A DNA stretch of 64,000 bases from Streptomyces sp. 549 (lineage in GTDB: Bacteria > Actinomycetota > Actinomycetes > Streptomycetales > Streptomycetaceae), in NCBI RefSeq assembly GCF_030124175.1, contig NZ_JASKMT010000002.1, positions 186,001 through 250,000 on the forward strand. Reading direction: 5' to 3'. The notes beneath the pieces were generated by a model. It was not told where the DNA came from. It did no database searches and saw only the letters and a list, made by a program, of their open reading frames with translations. This document shows, one piece after another, positions 7,622-16,616 of this stretch; position 1 is the first letter of the stretch; every line of letters starts with the position of its first letter. The position numbers and the translations under genes were made by a program.

Positions 7622-10600
7622 ATGAACGGCTCGGCCAGACCAGTCAGGTTCTTGGCTTTCCGACGACAACTTGCCTTGGCCACCTCTGCGGTGATGCTGG
7701 GAACACTGCTGCAGGCGGTGAACGCGCCGACGGCGACGGCGGTGGACACGCCTCCGGACGTGGCGGCCCTTATGGAGAAGCCCGTCCGAGGAGGCGCCAC
7801 CGGGAAGCCCAGGCCGAGGCAGCAGACGCCTGGCCCGCGCACACCGGCAGCGGAGCCGCAGGCGGCCTGGCCCAAGCCAGGCTCATCCGTCGTCACGTTG
7901 CCGGCCTTGTCAGCAGGGCGCACCCCCGACCTCCACGAAGCCGCCGGGCTTCCTGTGAAGCTGAGTGCGCCGTCGGATGCAGCTGGAGGCCATCCCGGCG
8001 CCCGGGCGAAGGCGACGAAGGAAGCGGTGCAAGGGCCGGTTCGGGCGCGCGTCCTGGATCGGGAGGCGACTGAGCGGGCTGATGTCGAAGGGGTGCTGCT
8101 GAGCCTGGAGGCAGCACGCTCCGAGGCGAAGAGCGCGGCAGGACCCATCTCGGGCGTCACAAGCGTGCACCTGGACTATTCCAGCTTCGGCCAGGCATAC
8201 GGTGGCGGATGGGCTTCCCGACTCACCCTCGTGGAACTGCCCGCCTGTGCGCTCACCACCCCGACTCGTGACGAGTGCCGCACTAGCAAGCCAGTACCGA
8301 CGGAGAACGACACGGAGCAGCAGACGCTCTCTGCGGATGCGGTGACGTTGCGTGCCTCCGGCCCCACCGTGCTGGCCGCGGTCGCTGACGATGAAGGAGA
8401 GAGCGGCGACTACAAGGCCACGCCCCTTTCCCCTTCCGCTACTTGGGGCACCGACCTCAGCACCGGCGACCTCAACTGGGCCTACGAGATGCCGGTGCCG
8501 GAGGTACCCGGCGGGTTTGCGCCGAACGTCGGCCTCTCGTACTCGTCCGGTCAGGTCGACGGCCGCACCGGCGGCACCAACAACCAGTCCTCCTGGATCG
8601 GCGACGGCTTCGACCTCTGGCCCGGCTACATCGAGCGCCGCTACCAGCCCTGCGCCGAAGACGGGGTCAAGAACGGGGACGGCAACAAGCCCGGCGACCT
8701 TTGCTGGGACCATGACAACGCCTTCATCACCTTCAACGGCAAGGGGGGTGAGCTGGTACCCGTCGCAGACGACGAATGGAAGCTGAAGAAGGACGACGGA
8801 ACGCGGATCAAGCGCCTCGCCTCGACCGCCCGTGCCAACGGCGACAACGACGGCGAGTACTGGCGCCTGACCGATCCCGAGGGAACCCGCTACTACTTCG
8901 GCTACAACCGTCTTCCCGGTTGGTCCTCCGGCAGCGAGACCACGGATTCCACTTGGACGACTCCCGTGTTCGGGAACAACGCTGGGGAACCCTGCCACGC
9001 AGCCGCCTTCAAGGACTCCTGGTGCCAGCAGGCCTGGCGGTGGAACCTGGACTACGCAGTCGATCTCCACGGAAACGCCGTCGCCTACTACTACAACCAG
9101 GAGAAGAACTCCTACGGCCGCAACCTCACGGCGAAGGACAACACGTCCTACGTCCGCGGCGGCCACCTGGACCGGATCGAGTACGGCCTGAAGTCGAACG
9201 CCGTGTACAGCGGCAAGGCGCTGGCCAAGGTCGAGTTCACCAACGCCGAACGCTGCCTGCCGAACAGCAAGACCACCTGCGCGTCCATCGAATCCGACGC
9301 CTTCTACTGGTACGACACACCATGGGACCTGAACTGCAAGGCGAGTGAGGACTGCGACCGAGGGCGCCTGTCTCCCACCTTCTGGACGCGCAAGCGCCTT
9401 ACCGGTGTGACCACCCACCTTCTCAACGGCACCGACTACTCCAAGGTCGACTCCTGGAAGCTGGGGCACCGCTGGGGGCAGGCCGACGTGGACTACCAGC
9501 TGCTCCTGGACTCCGTGCAGCAGACCGGTCACACCGCGACGCCCGAAATCACCCTGCCCAGGACGACCTTCGCCTACAAGCAGATGGCGAACAGGTTGGA
9601 CCGCACGGGCGACGGCTACGCCCCCTTCATCAAGGCACGGCTCTCCGGGGTGGACGACGAGTCGGGCGGACAGGTCACCGTCGACTACTCCGCCCCGGCT
9701 TGCAACTGGAATTCCCTTCCCACACCGCAGACCAACACCACTCGCTGCTTTCCGCAGTACATAGGTGGTTCCAGCTCGGACGACCCGGAACGCCACTGGT
9801 TCAACAAGTACGTCGCCACCTCCGTCACCACCACGGACCGCACCGGTGGTGCCGCAGACTCCGTCGTGGCGTACGACTACAAGGGCGGGGCCGCCTGGCA
9901 TTTTGATGACGACGGCCTGACGAAGGAGAAGTTCAAGACCTGGTCGCAATGGCGCGGGTACGGCCACGTCACGGTTCGGACCGGAGGCGCCGGAGGCGGA
10001 AGTGCGCTCAAGTCGCAGAGCGACAGCTACTTCCTGCGCGGCATGCACGGCGACAAGAAGGCACCGAGTGGGGGCACAAAGGAGGTGAGTGTTGCCCTCG
10101 GCGAGGGCGAGGGTGAGCCGATCACCGATCACGATGCCGCAAGCGGGTTCGAGTACAAGACGGTCACCTTCGACAAGCCGGCGGGCAAGGTGCTGGCGAA
10201 GACCGTGAACCGGCCCTGGCGTCACGAGACAGCGAAGAAGGTGCGCAGTTGGGGAACCATCGCTGCCCACTTCACCGGCACCTCTCACACGAAGAGCTGG
10301 ACGTCGCTCGATGACGGGGCCGGCGCGAACTGGCGTGTCACCTCGGCGTCCAACACGCACGACACCGTCGCCGGTCGCCTGACGCAGGTGGACGACTTCG
10401 GAGACAACTCCGTCGCCTCCGACAACACCTGCATGCGGACGACCTACGCGACCAACACGTCCGCCAATCTCCTCGGTTTGGAGTCACGGGTCGAGACGGT
10501 CGCTGTCGGGTGCGGCACCAACCCGGACCGCAGCAAGGACGTCATCGAGGACATCCGTACGGCCTACGACGGTGGCGCATACGGGGCAGCCCCGACCAAG

Positions 10601-13600
10601 GGCGATGAGACGGCTGTCGCAGTGCTGAAGGAGCACGACGGTGGGAAGGCCACCTACCTCGAGTCCGGAACCACCTACGACACGTACGGGCGACCGCTGA
10701 CGACGACGGACATCACCGCACAGGTGACCGTCACCGGCACCGGAGCCCCCGTACGTACGGTACGAAACGACGGCCGCACGGCGACAACGGTCTACAGCCC
10801 GGCGAGCGGTCTGCCGACTCGCATCACCGAGACCACCCCGCCGGCGAAGGCGGGGGTGGCCTCGAGCGCCCAGACGACGACCACTGACCTGAACCTGCTG
10901 CGGTCGCAGCCGAAGACGATCACCGACCCGAACAACAAGGTCACCACCTTCCAGCACGATGCTCTCGGCCGTTCGAGCAAGATCTGGCGTCCCGACCGGA
11001 GGACGACCACGACCCCGAGCCTTCAGTTCACGTACTTCGTGACTGAGGGCAAGCCCGTCGCCGTCAGAACCCAGACCCCGACCAACGGCGGCAACGGGCA
11101 GATCGCTTCTTACAGCATCTATGACGGCTTGCTTCGCGAGCGCCAGACCCAGACCCCGGGCCCTGATGGCGGTCGACTCCTCACGGACGTCTTCTACGAC
11201 GAGCGCGGACTCACTGAGCGCACGAACGCTGCCTACTTCACCGGAGGAGCACCCAGCTCGGACCTGTTCAGACCCGACAATGCTCTGTCCGTCGACACTC
11301 AGACCCGCCACTACTACGACGGTCTGGGCCGCGAGACGGAGAACCGCCTGGTGGCCGGCAACGGCGACGGCGGTGAGCCGCAGGTGAAGGCCGTCACTCG
11401 CACCCTCTACGGAGGTGACCGCACCACGGTCCTTCCGCCTGAGGGCGGCACGGCCACCACAACGCTCGTAGACGCGCGCGGCCTGAGCACTGAGCTGCGT
11501 CAGCACCACCACCGGGCAGCCAATGCGCCCTTCGACAGCACCAAGTACCAGCACACTCCCAAGGGGCAGTTGGCCAAGGTCACCGATCCGGCTGGCAACG
11601 TCTGGACCTACACCTACGACCAGCTGGGGCGGCAGGTGCGGACGAGTGACCCCGACAAGGGAGTCAGCCGCACCACCTACGACGACCGGGGGCAGGCCGT
11701 CTCGGCCACGGACTCCCGCGACGTCACCCTCTTCAGCGTCTACGACGATCTCGGGCGAAAGACGGAGCTGCGGGAAGGCAGTGCGACGGGCACCCTGCGT
11801 GCCAAATGGACCTTCGACACGATCGGCGGGGCGAAGGGCCACCTCACCGAGTCCGCCCGCTACGTCGGAGGCCAGGCCTACATCAACAGGGTCACGGCCT
11901 ACGACAGCCTGTACCGGCCCTATCGGCAGGCCGTGGTGATTCCCGCATCCGAAGGCGCACTTGCCGGCACCTACCAGACCGGTACGGCCTTCTGGGATTC
12001 CGGAGTGACCCGGTCGGTGTCCTACTCCGCCGCAGGGTCCCTCCCGGGTAGTGCGTACACGTACACGTACGAGGACGAGACTCTGCGGCCGACGGCGGTC
12101 ACGGGTGAAGGGTTTGGTTCGTCCACGGTCTACTCGAGGATCGGCCAGCCTCTCCAGCACGCCCTCGGCCGGGCGAACAGCCCCAAGAACGTGTTCGCCA
12201 CGTATACGTATGAGGCAGGCACAAAGCGCCTCGCCACCTCACGCGTCGATCGCCTGAACATTGCGGGCGTCGACCGGCACAGCACCTACCGGTACGACGC
12301 GGCAGGAAACGTCACCGCTATCGCTGACGTGTCCCGATCTGGTACGGACACCCAGTGCTATGCCTACGACCACCTCCGCAGACTGACCGAAGCGTGGGCA
12401 CAGGGCACGTCGACCTGCGCGCCGACACCCACTTCCGACAAGGTCGGCGGAGTGGCGCCCTACTGGCACAGCTACACCTACGACAAGGCGGGCAACCGCC
12501 TCACGGAGACGCAGCACGACCCGGGCGGTAGCGCTAGCAAGGACATCAAGCGCGCCTACGCGTACCCCGCCCCGGGGCAGCCGCAGGCGCACACGTTGAC
12601 GTCGGTCACCCAGACCGCCCCTTCGAGTACCTCACAGGACAGCTTCACCTACGACGCCGCGGGCAACACCGCGACTCGACTCGTCGGCGGCGACACCCAG
12701 AGGTTCACCTGGGACGCCGAAGGTCGTCTGGTGCGGGTGGCCGAGGCCGTGGAAGGAAGCGCGGACAAGGTCAGCGAGTACCTGTACGACGCGGACGGGA
12801 ACCGCCTGATCGCGCGCACGTCCACTGAGACCACTCTCTACCTCGGCCACACCGATGTTGTCCTGCCCAAGGGCGCGAGCAAGGCGAAGGCCACCCGCTA
12901 CATACCGCTGGGCGGCGGACACCAAGCGGTCCAGGCGGACGACAACTCCGTCACCTTCACCATGGCGGACCACCACGGCACCGGCCAGTTGGCGATCGAA
13001 GCCGGGAACCTGAGCATGACGCAGCGCCGAAGCCTTCCCTTCGGGGGCCCCCGCGGCGAACAACCGACGAGTTGGCCTGGGACCAAGGGCTTCGTCGGTG
13101 GAGTGGACGACACGGCGGACACGGGATTCGTCCACCTGGGTGCCCGTCAGTATGACTCCGGCATCGGTCGTTTCCTGTCCGTAGACCCGGTCATGGATCT
13201 GTCCGACCCGCAGCAGATCCATGGGTACACGTATTCCAACAACAATCCCGTCACCTGGTCCGACCCGACTGGGCTGGCTTTCGAGGAATGCGTAAACGGC
13301 ATGTACGTCTGCAAGGGCGGCACTAAGCCGATCAAAAAGGGGAAGAACTACGACAAGATCGCGCACAAGGAGTCGACGCCTTCCAAGGGGGCAGTAAAGG
13401 GTACTGCTCAGGCATCCGCTGTTGTGGGCGTGAGGGGCTACGGTGTTCTCTCCCGGCCGGCCCCTGCTAGGCCTCGTTGCACCTATACCGGCAACGCCTG
13501 CAACTCGATGATTGACAGCGTGCAGCCGAAGACCGTCAAAGAGACGCTCTACATTGTCCGCGACTTGGCTGTGGAATGGGCTACCCCGGATTACGAATCA

Positions 13601-14500
13601 TGGGAAACGTGTTTCGGTAAGGGGGACGTTGAAAGCTGCGTCTACGTAGGCTTGGATGTCGCAAAGCCTGTCAAGGGTGCGGGAATGTTTGGGAAGAAGC
13701 TGGCAAAACAGTACCGCAAGCAATGCAACAGTTTCCTCCCTGGTACTCAAGTCTTGATGGCGGACGGTTCTTCCAAGGCAATAGAGGACGTTAAGGTCGG
13801 CGACGAGGTATTGGCCGCTGATCCTGAGACCGGCGAGCTGCAGGCTCAGCTTGTTACCGCGGAACTCTTCCATGCAGGCGACAAGCAGCTCGTAAGCCTG
13901 ACGATCGACATCGACGGACAGCACGGCGACCTCACTGCCGAGGTCGTTGCGACCGACGGCCACCCGTTCTGGGTCCCTGGCCTCGACGAGTGGATCGATG
14001 CCGCAGACCTGCGAGCTGGCCAGAACCTACTGGCCAGGGACGGTTCGGTGCTGCAGGTAGTAGGCGTGCGCCACTGGATGCAAGACGCGGCAGTGTTCAA
14101 CCTGACCGTTGCCAACATGCACACGTACTATGTGCTGGCGGGGCAGACTCCGGTCCTCGTTCACAATAGTAATTGCGACCTTCCCGAGGGGTATACCTCA
14201 TCTCCGGCGCTTAAGGGAGACCCGTACCATCCGGATTCGGTTGCTGGTCGGAGTGCGCAGAATAGGGAACTCTACGCTGGAAGCGTCGGCGACAGGGCTG
14301 GTGGGCTTGGGTACAGGACCAGAATTCCCGCACAGAAGGCCCCTTTCGACTCGCACGGGCAGGTGGTTTTCTCCAATGGGAAGAACTACATAACGCCCGA
14401 TGTTGACGGCCACAACGTGACGGGTGGTTGGAAGATGTTCAACCGCAGAGGACAACGGATTGGTACCTATGACCCAGACCTCAACTACCTCAAGGAGTAA
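7622..14500 (+). CDS. Secreted RHS polymorphic toxin with Hint domain and C-terminal nuclease-like toxin
   Basis: A 2292-residue protein. The ATG at 7622 has GAAGGA 12 bases upstream and is followed by a signal peptide (about 1-42, ending TATAVD). A TcdB/SpvB-like N-terminal part (PGGFAPNVGLSYSSG near 300) leads into many YD repeats forming the RHS shell, ending with the conserved RHS core motif GRFLSVDP and a NNPVTWSDPTGL block (about 1850-1880). A Hint/intein-like domain spans about 2034-2183: it starts with Cys (CNSFLPGTQVLMADG), has the block-B TDGHPFW motif and ends VHN, so autocleavage after Asn is predicted. The last about 110 residues, with KNYITPDVDGHN and GTYDPDLN, resemble the Ntox21-like family of predicted RNase toxins. 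The 3' end overlaps the immunity gene. The toxin-bearing end is visibly less GC-rich than the shell. Confidence 0.9.
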   Translation: MNGSARPVRFLAFRRQLALATSAVMLGTLLQAVNAPTATAVDTPPDVAALMEKPVRGGATGKPRPRQQTPGPRTPAAEPQAAWPKPGSSVVTLPALSAGRTPDLHEAAGLPVKLSAPSDAAGGHPGARAKATKEAVQGPVRARVLDREATERADVEGVLLSLEAARSEAKSAAGPISGVTSVHLDYSSFGQAYGGGWASRLTLVELPACALTTPTRDECRTSKPVPTENDTEQQTLSADAVTLRASGPTVLAAVADDEGESGDYKATPLSPSATWGTDLSTGDLNWAYEMPVPEVPGGFAPNVGLSYSSGQVDGRTGGTNNQSSWIGDGFDLWPGYIERRYQPCAEDGVKNGDGNKPGDLCWDHDNAFITFNGKGGELVPVADDEWKLKKDDGTRIKRLASTARANGDNDGEYWRLTDPEGTRYYFGYNRLPGWSSGSETTDSTWTTPVFGNNAGEPCHAAAFKDSWCQQAWRWNLDYAVDLHGNAVAYYYNQEKNSYGRNLTAKDNTSYVRGGHLDRIEYGLKSNAVYSGKALAKVEFTNAERCLPNSKTTCASIESDAFYWYDTPWDLNCKASEDCDRGRLSPTFWTRKRLTGVTTHLLNGTDYSKVDSWKLGHRWGQADVDYQLLLDSVQQTGHTATPEITLPRTTFAYKQMANRLDRTGDGYAPFIKARLSGVDDESGGQVTVDYSAPACNWNSLPTPQTNTTRCFPQYIGGSSSDDPERHWFNKYVATSVTTTDRTGGAADSVVAYDYKGGAAWHFDDDGLTKEKFKTWSQWRGYGHVTVRTGGAGGGSALKSQSDSYFLRGMHGDKKAPSGGTKEVSVALGEGEGEPITDHDAASGFEYKTVTFDKPAGKVLAKTVNRPWRHETAKKVRSWGTIAAHFTGTSHTKSWTSLDDGAGANWRVTSASNTHDTVAGRLTQVDDFGDNSVASDNTCMRTTYATNTSANLLGLESRVETVAVGCGTNPDRSKDVIEDIRTAYDGGAYGAAPTKGDETAVAVLKEHDGGKATYLESGTTYDTYGRPLTTTDITAQVTVTGTGAPVRTVRNDGRTATTVYSPASGLPTRITETTPPAKAGVASSAQTTTTDLNLLRSQPKTITDPNNKVTTFQHDALGRSSKIWRPDRRTTTTPSLQFTYFVTEGKPVAVRTQTPTNGGNGQIASYSIYDGLLRERQTQTPGPDGGRLLTDVFYDERGLTERTNAAYFTGGAPSSDLFRPDNALSVDTQTRHYYDGLGRETENRLVAGNGDGGEPQVKAVTRTLYGGDRTTVLPPEGGTATTTLVDARGLSTELRQHHHRAANAPFDSTKYQHTPKGQLAKVTDPAGNVWTYTYDQLGRQVRTSDPDKGVSRTTYDDRGQAVSATDSRDVTLFSVYDDLGRKTELREGSATGTLRAKWTFDTIGGAKGHLTESARYVGGQAYINRVTAYDSLYRPYRQAVVIPASEGALAGTYQTGTAFWDSGVTRSVSYSAAGSLPGSAYTYTYEDETLRPTAVTGEGFGSSTVYSRIGQPLQHALGRANSPKNVFATYTYEAGTKRLATSRVDRLNIAGVDRHSTYRYDAAGNVTAIADVSRSGTDTQCYAYDHLRRLTEAWAQGTSTCAPTPTSDKVGGVAPYWHSYTYDKAGNRLTETQHDPGGSASKDIKRAYAYPAPGQPQAHTLTSVTQTAPSSTSQDSFTYDAAGNTATRLVGGDTQRFTWDAEGRLVRVAEAVEGSADKVSEYLYDADGNRLIARTSTETTLYLGHTDVVLPKGASKAKATRYIPLGGGHQAVQADDNSVTFTMADHHGTGQLAIEAGNLSMTQRRSLPFGGPRGEQPTSWPGTKGFVGGVDDTADTGFVHLGARQYDSGIGRFLSVDPVMDLSDPQQIHGYTYSNNNPVTWSDPTGLAFEECVNGMYVCKGGTKPIKKGKNYDKIAHKESTPSKGAVKGTAQASAVVGVRGYGVLSRPAPARPRCTYTGNACNSMIDSVQPKTVKETLYIVRDLAVEWATPDYESWETCFGKGDVESCVYVGLDVAKPVKGAGMFGKKLAKQYRKQCNSFLPGTQVLMADGSSKAIEDVKVGDEVLAADPETGELQAQLVTAELFHAGDKQLVSLTIDIDGQHGDLTAEVVATDGHPFWVPGLDEWIDAADLRAGQNLLARDGSVLQVVGVRHWMQDAAVFNLTVANMHTYYVLAGQTPVLVHNSNCDLPEGYTSSPALKGDPYHPDSVAGRSAQNRELYAGSVGDRAGGLGYRTRIPAQKAPFDSHGQVVFSNGKNYITPDVDGHNVTGGWKMFNRRGQRIGTYDPDLNYLKE

Positions 14501-14957
14501 CGGCTTCGCGATTGAGGTGGTCGATAGTGCCGCCTCGGAGGATGTGCAGGGTGCATCCTCCGAGGCGGTGGGCAGGATCACGGTCGGGGAGTTTGCGGAA
14601 ACGTTCCGCATGGATCTGAGCTTCTGGAGCGTGAGCGACTATCGCCGGAGTTGGAAGCGTGCATTGCAGGTGCTCGTAGACGATGAGGCAGCGATCTCGT
14701 GTCTGATCTCCTCAATCACCGACCCGGGAAACAGCAACTTCGCATTCTGCTGGCCGCTCTATCGCAGCGGAGAAGATGTCTACGTGCAAAACTCGGTCGT
14801 ATTTCTGGACGAGCTGGACAGTAGATTTGATCCCGAAGAGCCCTGGCATTTCATGCGTCCGCGCTGCGCGATCGACGATGATGGGAATCGCATCTCTGAA
14901 TGGTCAACCGGAATGACCGAGCTGAGGCTATTCCTTGAATCGGGCAGGGAAGAATAA
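14469..14957 (+). CDS. Contact-dependent inhibition-type immunity protein
   Basis: A 162-residue cytoplasmic protein beginning inside the last 32 bases of the RHS toxin gene, in another frame. Its core (ITVGEFAETF, LSFWSVSDYRRSWKRAL, NSNFAFCWPLYR, VQNSVVFLDEL, RISEWSTGMTEL) matches, from memory, the CdiI-like immunity family found right after toxins of this C-terminal type. It should bind and neutralise the cognate toxin. The start is uncertain: the ATG at 14469 has a poor ribosome site, while AAGGAG at about 14491-14496 points to a later start such as GTG at 14517, which leaves the conserved core nearly intact. Base composition is lower in GC than in the neighbours, consistent with co-transfer with the toxin tip. 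Confidence 0.8.
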   Translation: MTQTSTTSRSNGFAIEVVDSAASEDVQGASSEAVGRITVGEFAETFRMDLSFWSVSDYRRSWKRALQVLVDDEAAISCLISSITDPGNSNFAFCWPLYRSGEDVYVQNSVVFLDELDSRFDPEEPWHFMRPRCAIDDDGNRISEWSTGMTELRLFLESGREE

Positions 14958-14976
14958 GGCCCACGTCGTTGCGTCA

Positions 14977-15012
14977 AAGAAGCCCCACCGGAGATTCCCG
15001 GTGGGGCTTCTT
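14977..15012 (+). terminator. Strong terminator after the immunity gene
   Basis: A perfect 15-bp stem, AAGAAGCCCCACCGG (14977-14991) and CCGGTGGGGCTTCTT (14998-15012), with a 6-base loop, 19 bases after the immunity stop codon. It may also serve the integrase remnant on the other strand. Confidence 0.85.
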
Positions 15013-15049
15013 GGGTGATTTGACGGCAACGGCAACGGCGACGGCAACG

Positions 15050-15252
15050 TCAGCGGACGACGGCTGCGGTGGGCGGGTCGTCCGGGGCGTCGGTCTGGCT
15101 GAGGATGCCCCCGAGGGTGTCGATGGCCTGGCGCTGGAGGCGGAGGCGTACGTGGGCGTAGACGCCGGCGGTGACGCCGATGTGGGCGTGGCCGAGGAGT
15201 TCCTTGATGACGACGAGATCGACGCCTTGCTCCAGCAGCAGGGTCGCGGTCG
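15050..15252 (-). pseudogene. Tyrosine recombinase (integrase) 3' remnant
   Basis: The last about 65 codons of a phage/ICE-type integrase: TLLLEQGVDLVVIKELLGHA, then HIGVTAGVYAHVRLRLQ. This includes the LGHxxIxxT box and the catalytic Tyr of the YxH motif, but everything upstream of the ATLLLEQG helix (including the HxLRH arginine and the whole N-terminal half) is missing. The break coincides with the left end of the insertion sequence at 15253, and no other integrase piece is found on the far side of the element. It is a non-functional relic of an integrated element. Confidence 0.85.
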
Positions 15253-15338
15253 CAGGGCGATTGCAAAGTCCCGGTGAGTTCGTGAATGCGCAGGTCACGG
15301 CGGTATGACGATGTCCGCTCGCCCCGCTCCGAACACAA

Positions 15339-15395
15339 CGAAGCTCCGGTTGATGCCGGTGACCGATCAAGTCGCCTGCACCGCCCGGAGCTTCG
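15339..15395 (+). promoter_or_regulatory. Hairpin masking the transposase ribosome site
   Basis: CGAAGCTCCGG (15339-15349) is exactly complementary to CCGGAGCTTCG (15385-15395), which contains the only SD-like CGGAG and ends at the base before the transposase ATG. In an mRNA that includes both arms the ribosome site would be sequestered, a layout known from other insertion sequences as a guard against read-through expression. Confidence 0.55.
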
Positions 15396-16547
15396 ATGTG
15401 CCGTCAGTCTTCCACCGTCTGCCTGGTCAAAACGCCCACCCGTCAGCACCGGTTGACCGGACCGCTGGTCCTGCGGCTGGGGACCTTGGCCGATCCCCGG
15501 CACCGGCGCGGGAAGCGTCACCCGTTCGTGAGTGTGCTGCTCGTGGCGTGCTCGGCGGTACTGACTGGTGCGCGCTCGTTCGCCGCGATCGGCCAGTGGG
15601 CGAAAAGCGCCCCGCAGGACACCCTGGCCCGGCTCGGAACTCGCACCACGACCGTGTTCAACGTGCGCATCGCACCGAGCACGGCGACCATCCGCCGCGT
15701 CCTGGGCGCCGCCTGCCCCGGCGGACTCGCCGACCTGCTCGGTCACGACCCGGCCGGGGCCGACACCCTGGCGGTGGACGGCAAGAGCGCCCGCGGCTCA
15801 CGCCACGGCGACACCCCGGCCGCCCACCTGCTGGCCGCGGTCACCGGCACCGGCCTCACCGTCACCCAGCTGCGGGTACCAGGCAAGACGAACGAAATCA
15901 CCTGCTTCGACGCCCTGTTGAAGCCGTACGACCTGAGCGGCGTCACGGTCACCGCGGACGCCCTGCACTGCCAGCGCGAGCACGCCCGGTTCCTCGTCGA
16001 ACAGAAGAAGGCGCACTACGCCTTCACCGTGAAGCGCAACCAGAAGAACCTGCACCGCCAGCTGGCCGCCCTGCCCTGGGACAAGGCGAGCGCGAAGTTC
16101 TACGACCGAACCGACGCCCACGGACGCCTGGAGACCCGCGTCGTACAGGCGCTGACCATCACCGGCCTCGGCGTCGACTTCCCCCACGCCACCCAGGTCG
16201 CGAAGATCGTCCGGCACCGCACCCAGCGCAGGACCGGCAAACGCAGTCGCGAGACCGTCTACGTCATCACCGATCTGACCAGCCGCCAGGCATCCCCCGA
16301 ACGCATCGCGAAGATCGTCCGCTCGCAGTGGACCATCGAGAACCGGCTCCACTTCGTCCGCGACACCACCTTCGCCGAGGACGCCTCCAAGATCCGCACC
16401 GGACACGGCCCGGACAACATGGCCACCCTCCGCAGCTTCGCCATCAACCAGCTGCGAGCCGCCGGCCACGCGTACATCGCGGCCGGACTCCGCGAAATGT
16501 CCTACGACAGCTTCCGCCGACCACTGAACCTCCTCGACCTACCCTGA
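15396..16547 (+). CDS. ISAs1-family DDE transposase
   Basis: A full-length 383-residue transposase. An N-terminal H-repeat-associated region (LADPRHRRGKRHPFVSVLLV) precedes the catalytic core. The DDE residues are seen in TLAVDGKSARGS, in VTADALHCQREHA, and in the C-terminal WTIENRLHFVRD block. The reading frame is intact, so the element may be active. The start at 15396 directly follows the SD-sequestering hairpin. Confidence 0.93.
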   Translation: MCRQSSTVCLVKTPTRQHRLTGPLVLRLGTLADPRHRRGKRHPFVSVLLVACSAVLTGARSFAAIGQWAKSAPQDTLARLGTRTTTVFNVRIAPSTATIRRVLGAACPGGLADLLGHDPAGADTLAVDGKSARGSRHGDTPAAHLLAAVTGTGLTVTQLRVPGKTNEITCFDALLKPYDLSGVTVTADALHCQREHARFLVEQKKAHYAFTVKRNQKNLHRQLAALPWDKASAKFYDRTDAHGRLETRVVQALTITGLGVDFPHATQVAKIVRHRTQRRTGKRSRETVYVITDLTSRQASPERIAKIVRSQWTIENRLHFVRDTTFAEDASKIRTGHGPDNMATLRSFAINQLRAAGHAYIAAGLREMSYDSFRRPLNLLDLP

Positions 16548-16616
16548 CCTGCACCGATCTAAGATCAAAAGACTTTGCAACCGCCCTGCTCCTCGGCCAC
16601 CGTCCCGCTGCCTGCG

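Larger units (their letters stand above)
15253..16588 (+). mobile_element. ISAs1-family insertion sequence (1336 bp)
   Basis: The ends are CAGGGCGATTGCAAAGTC (15253-15270) and its inverted copy GACTTTGCAACCGCCCTG (16571-16588), matching at 17 of 18 bases, with a second matching block GCAGGTCA about 37 bases inside each end. The element holds one intact transposase gene. No 8-10-bp direct repeat is evident in the flanks (GCGGTCGC on the left, CTCCTCGG on the right), which suggests deletion or recombination after insertion. Confidence 0.88.

Noticed and set aside
14928..15746. Long minus-strand frame over the integrase stub and IS end
   Set aside because: It is Arg/Pro-rich composition noise antisense to the transposase start; its RDLRIHEL segment inside the IS end only mimics an integrase motif.
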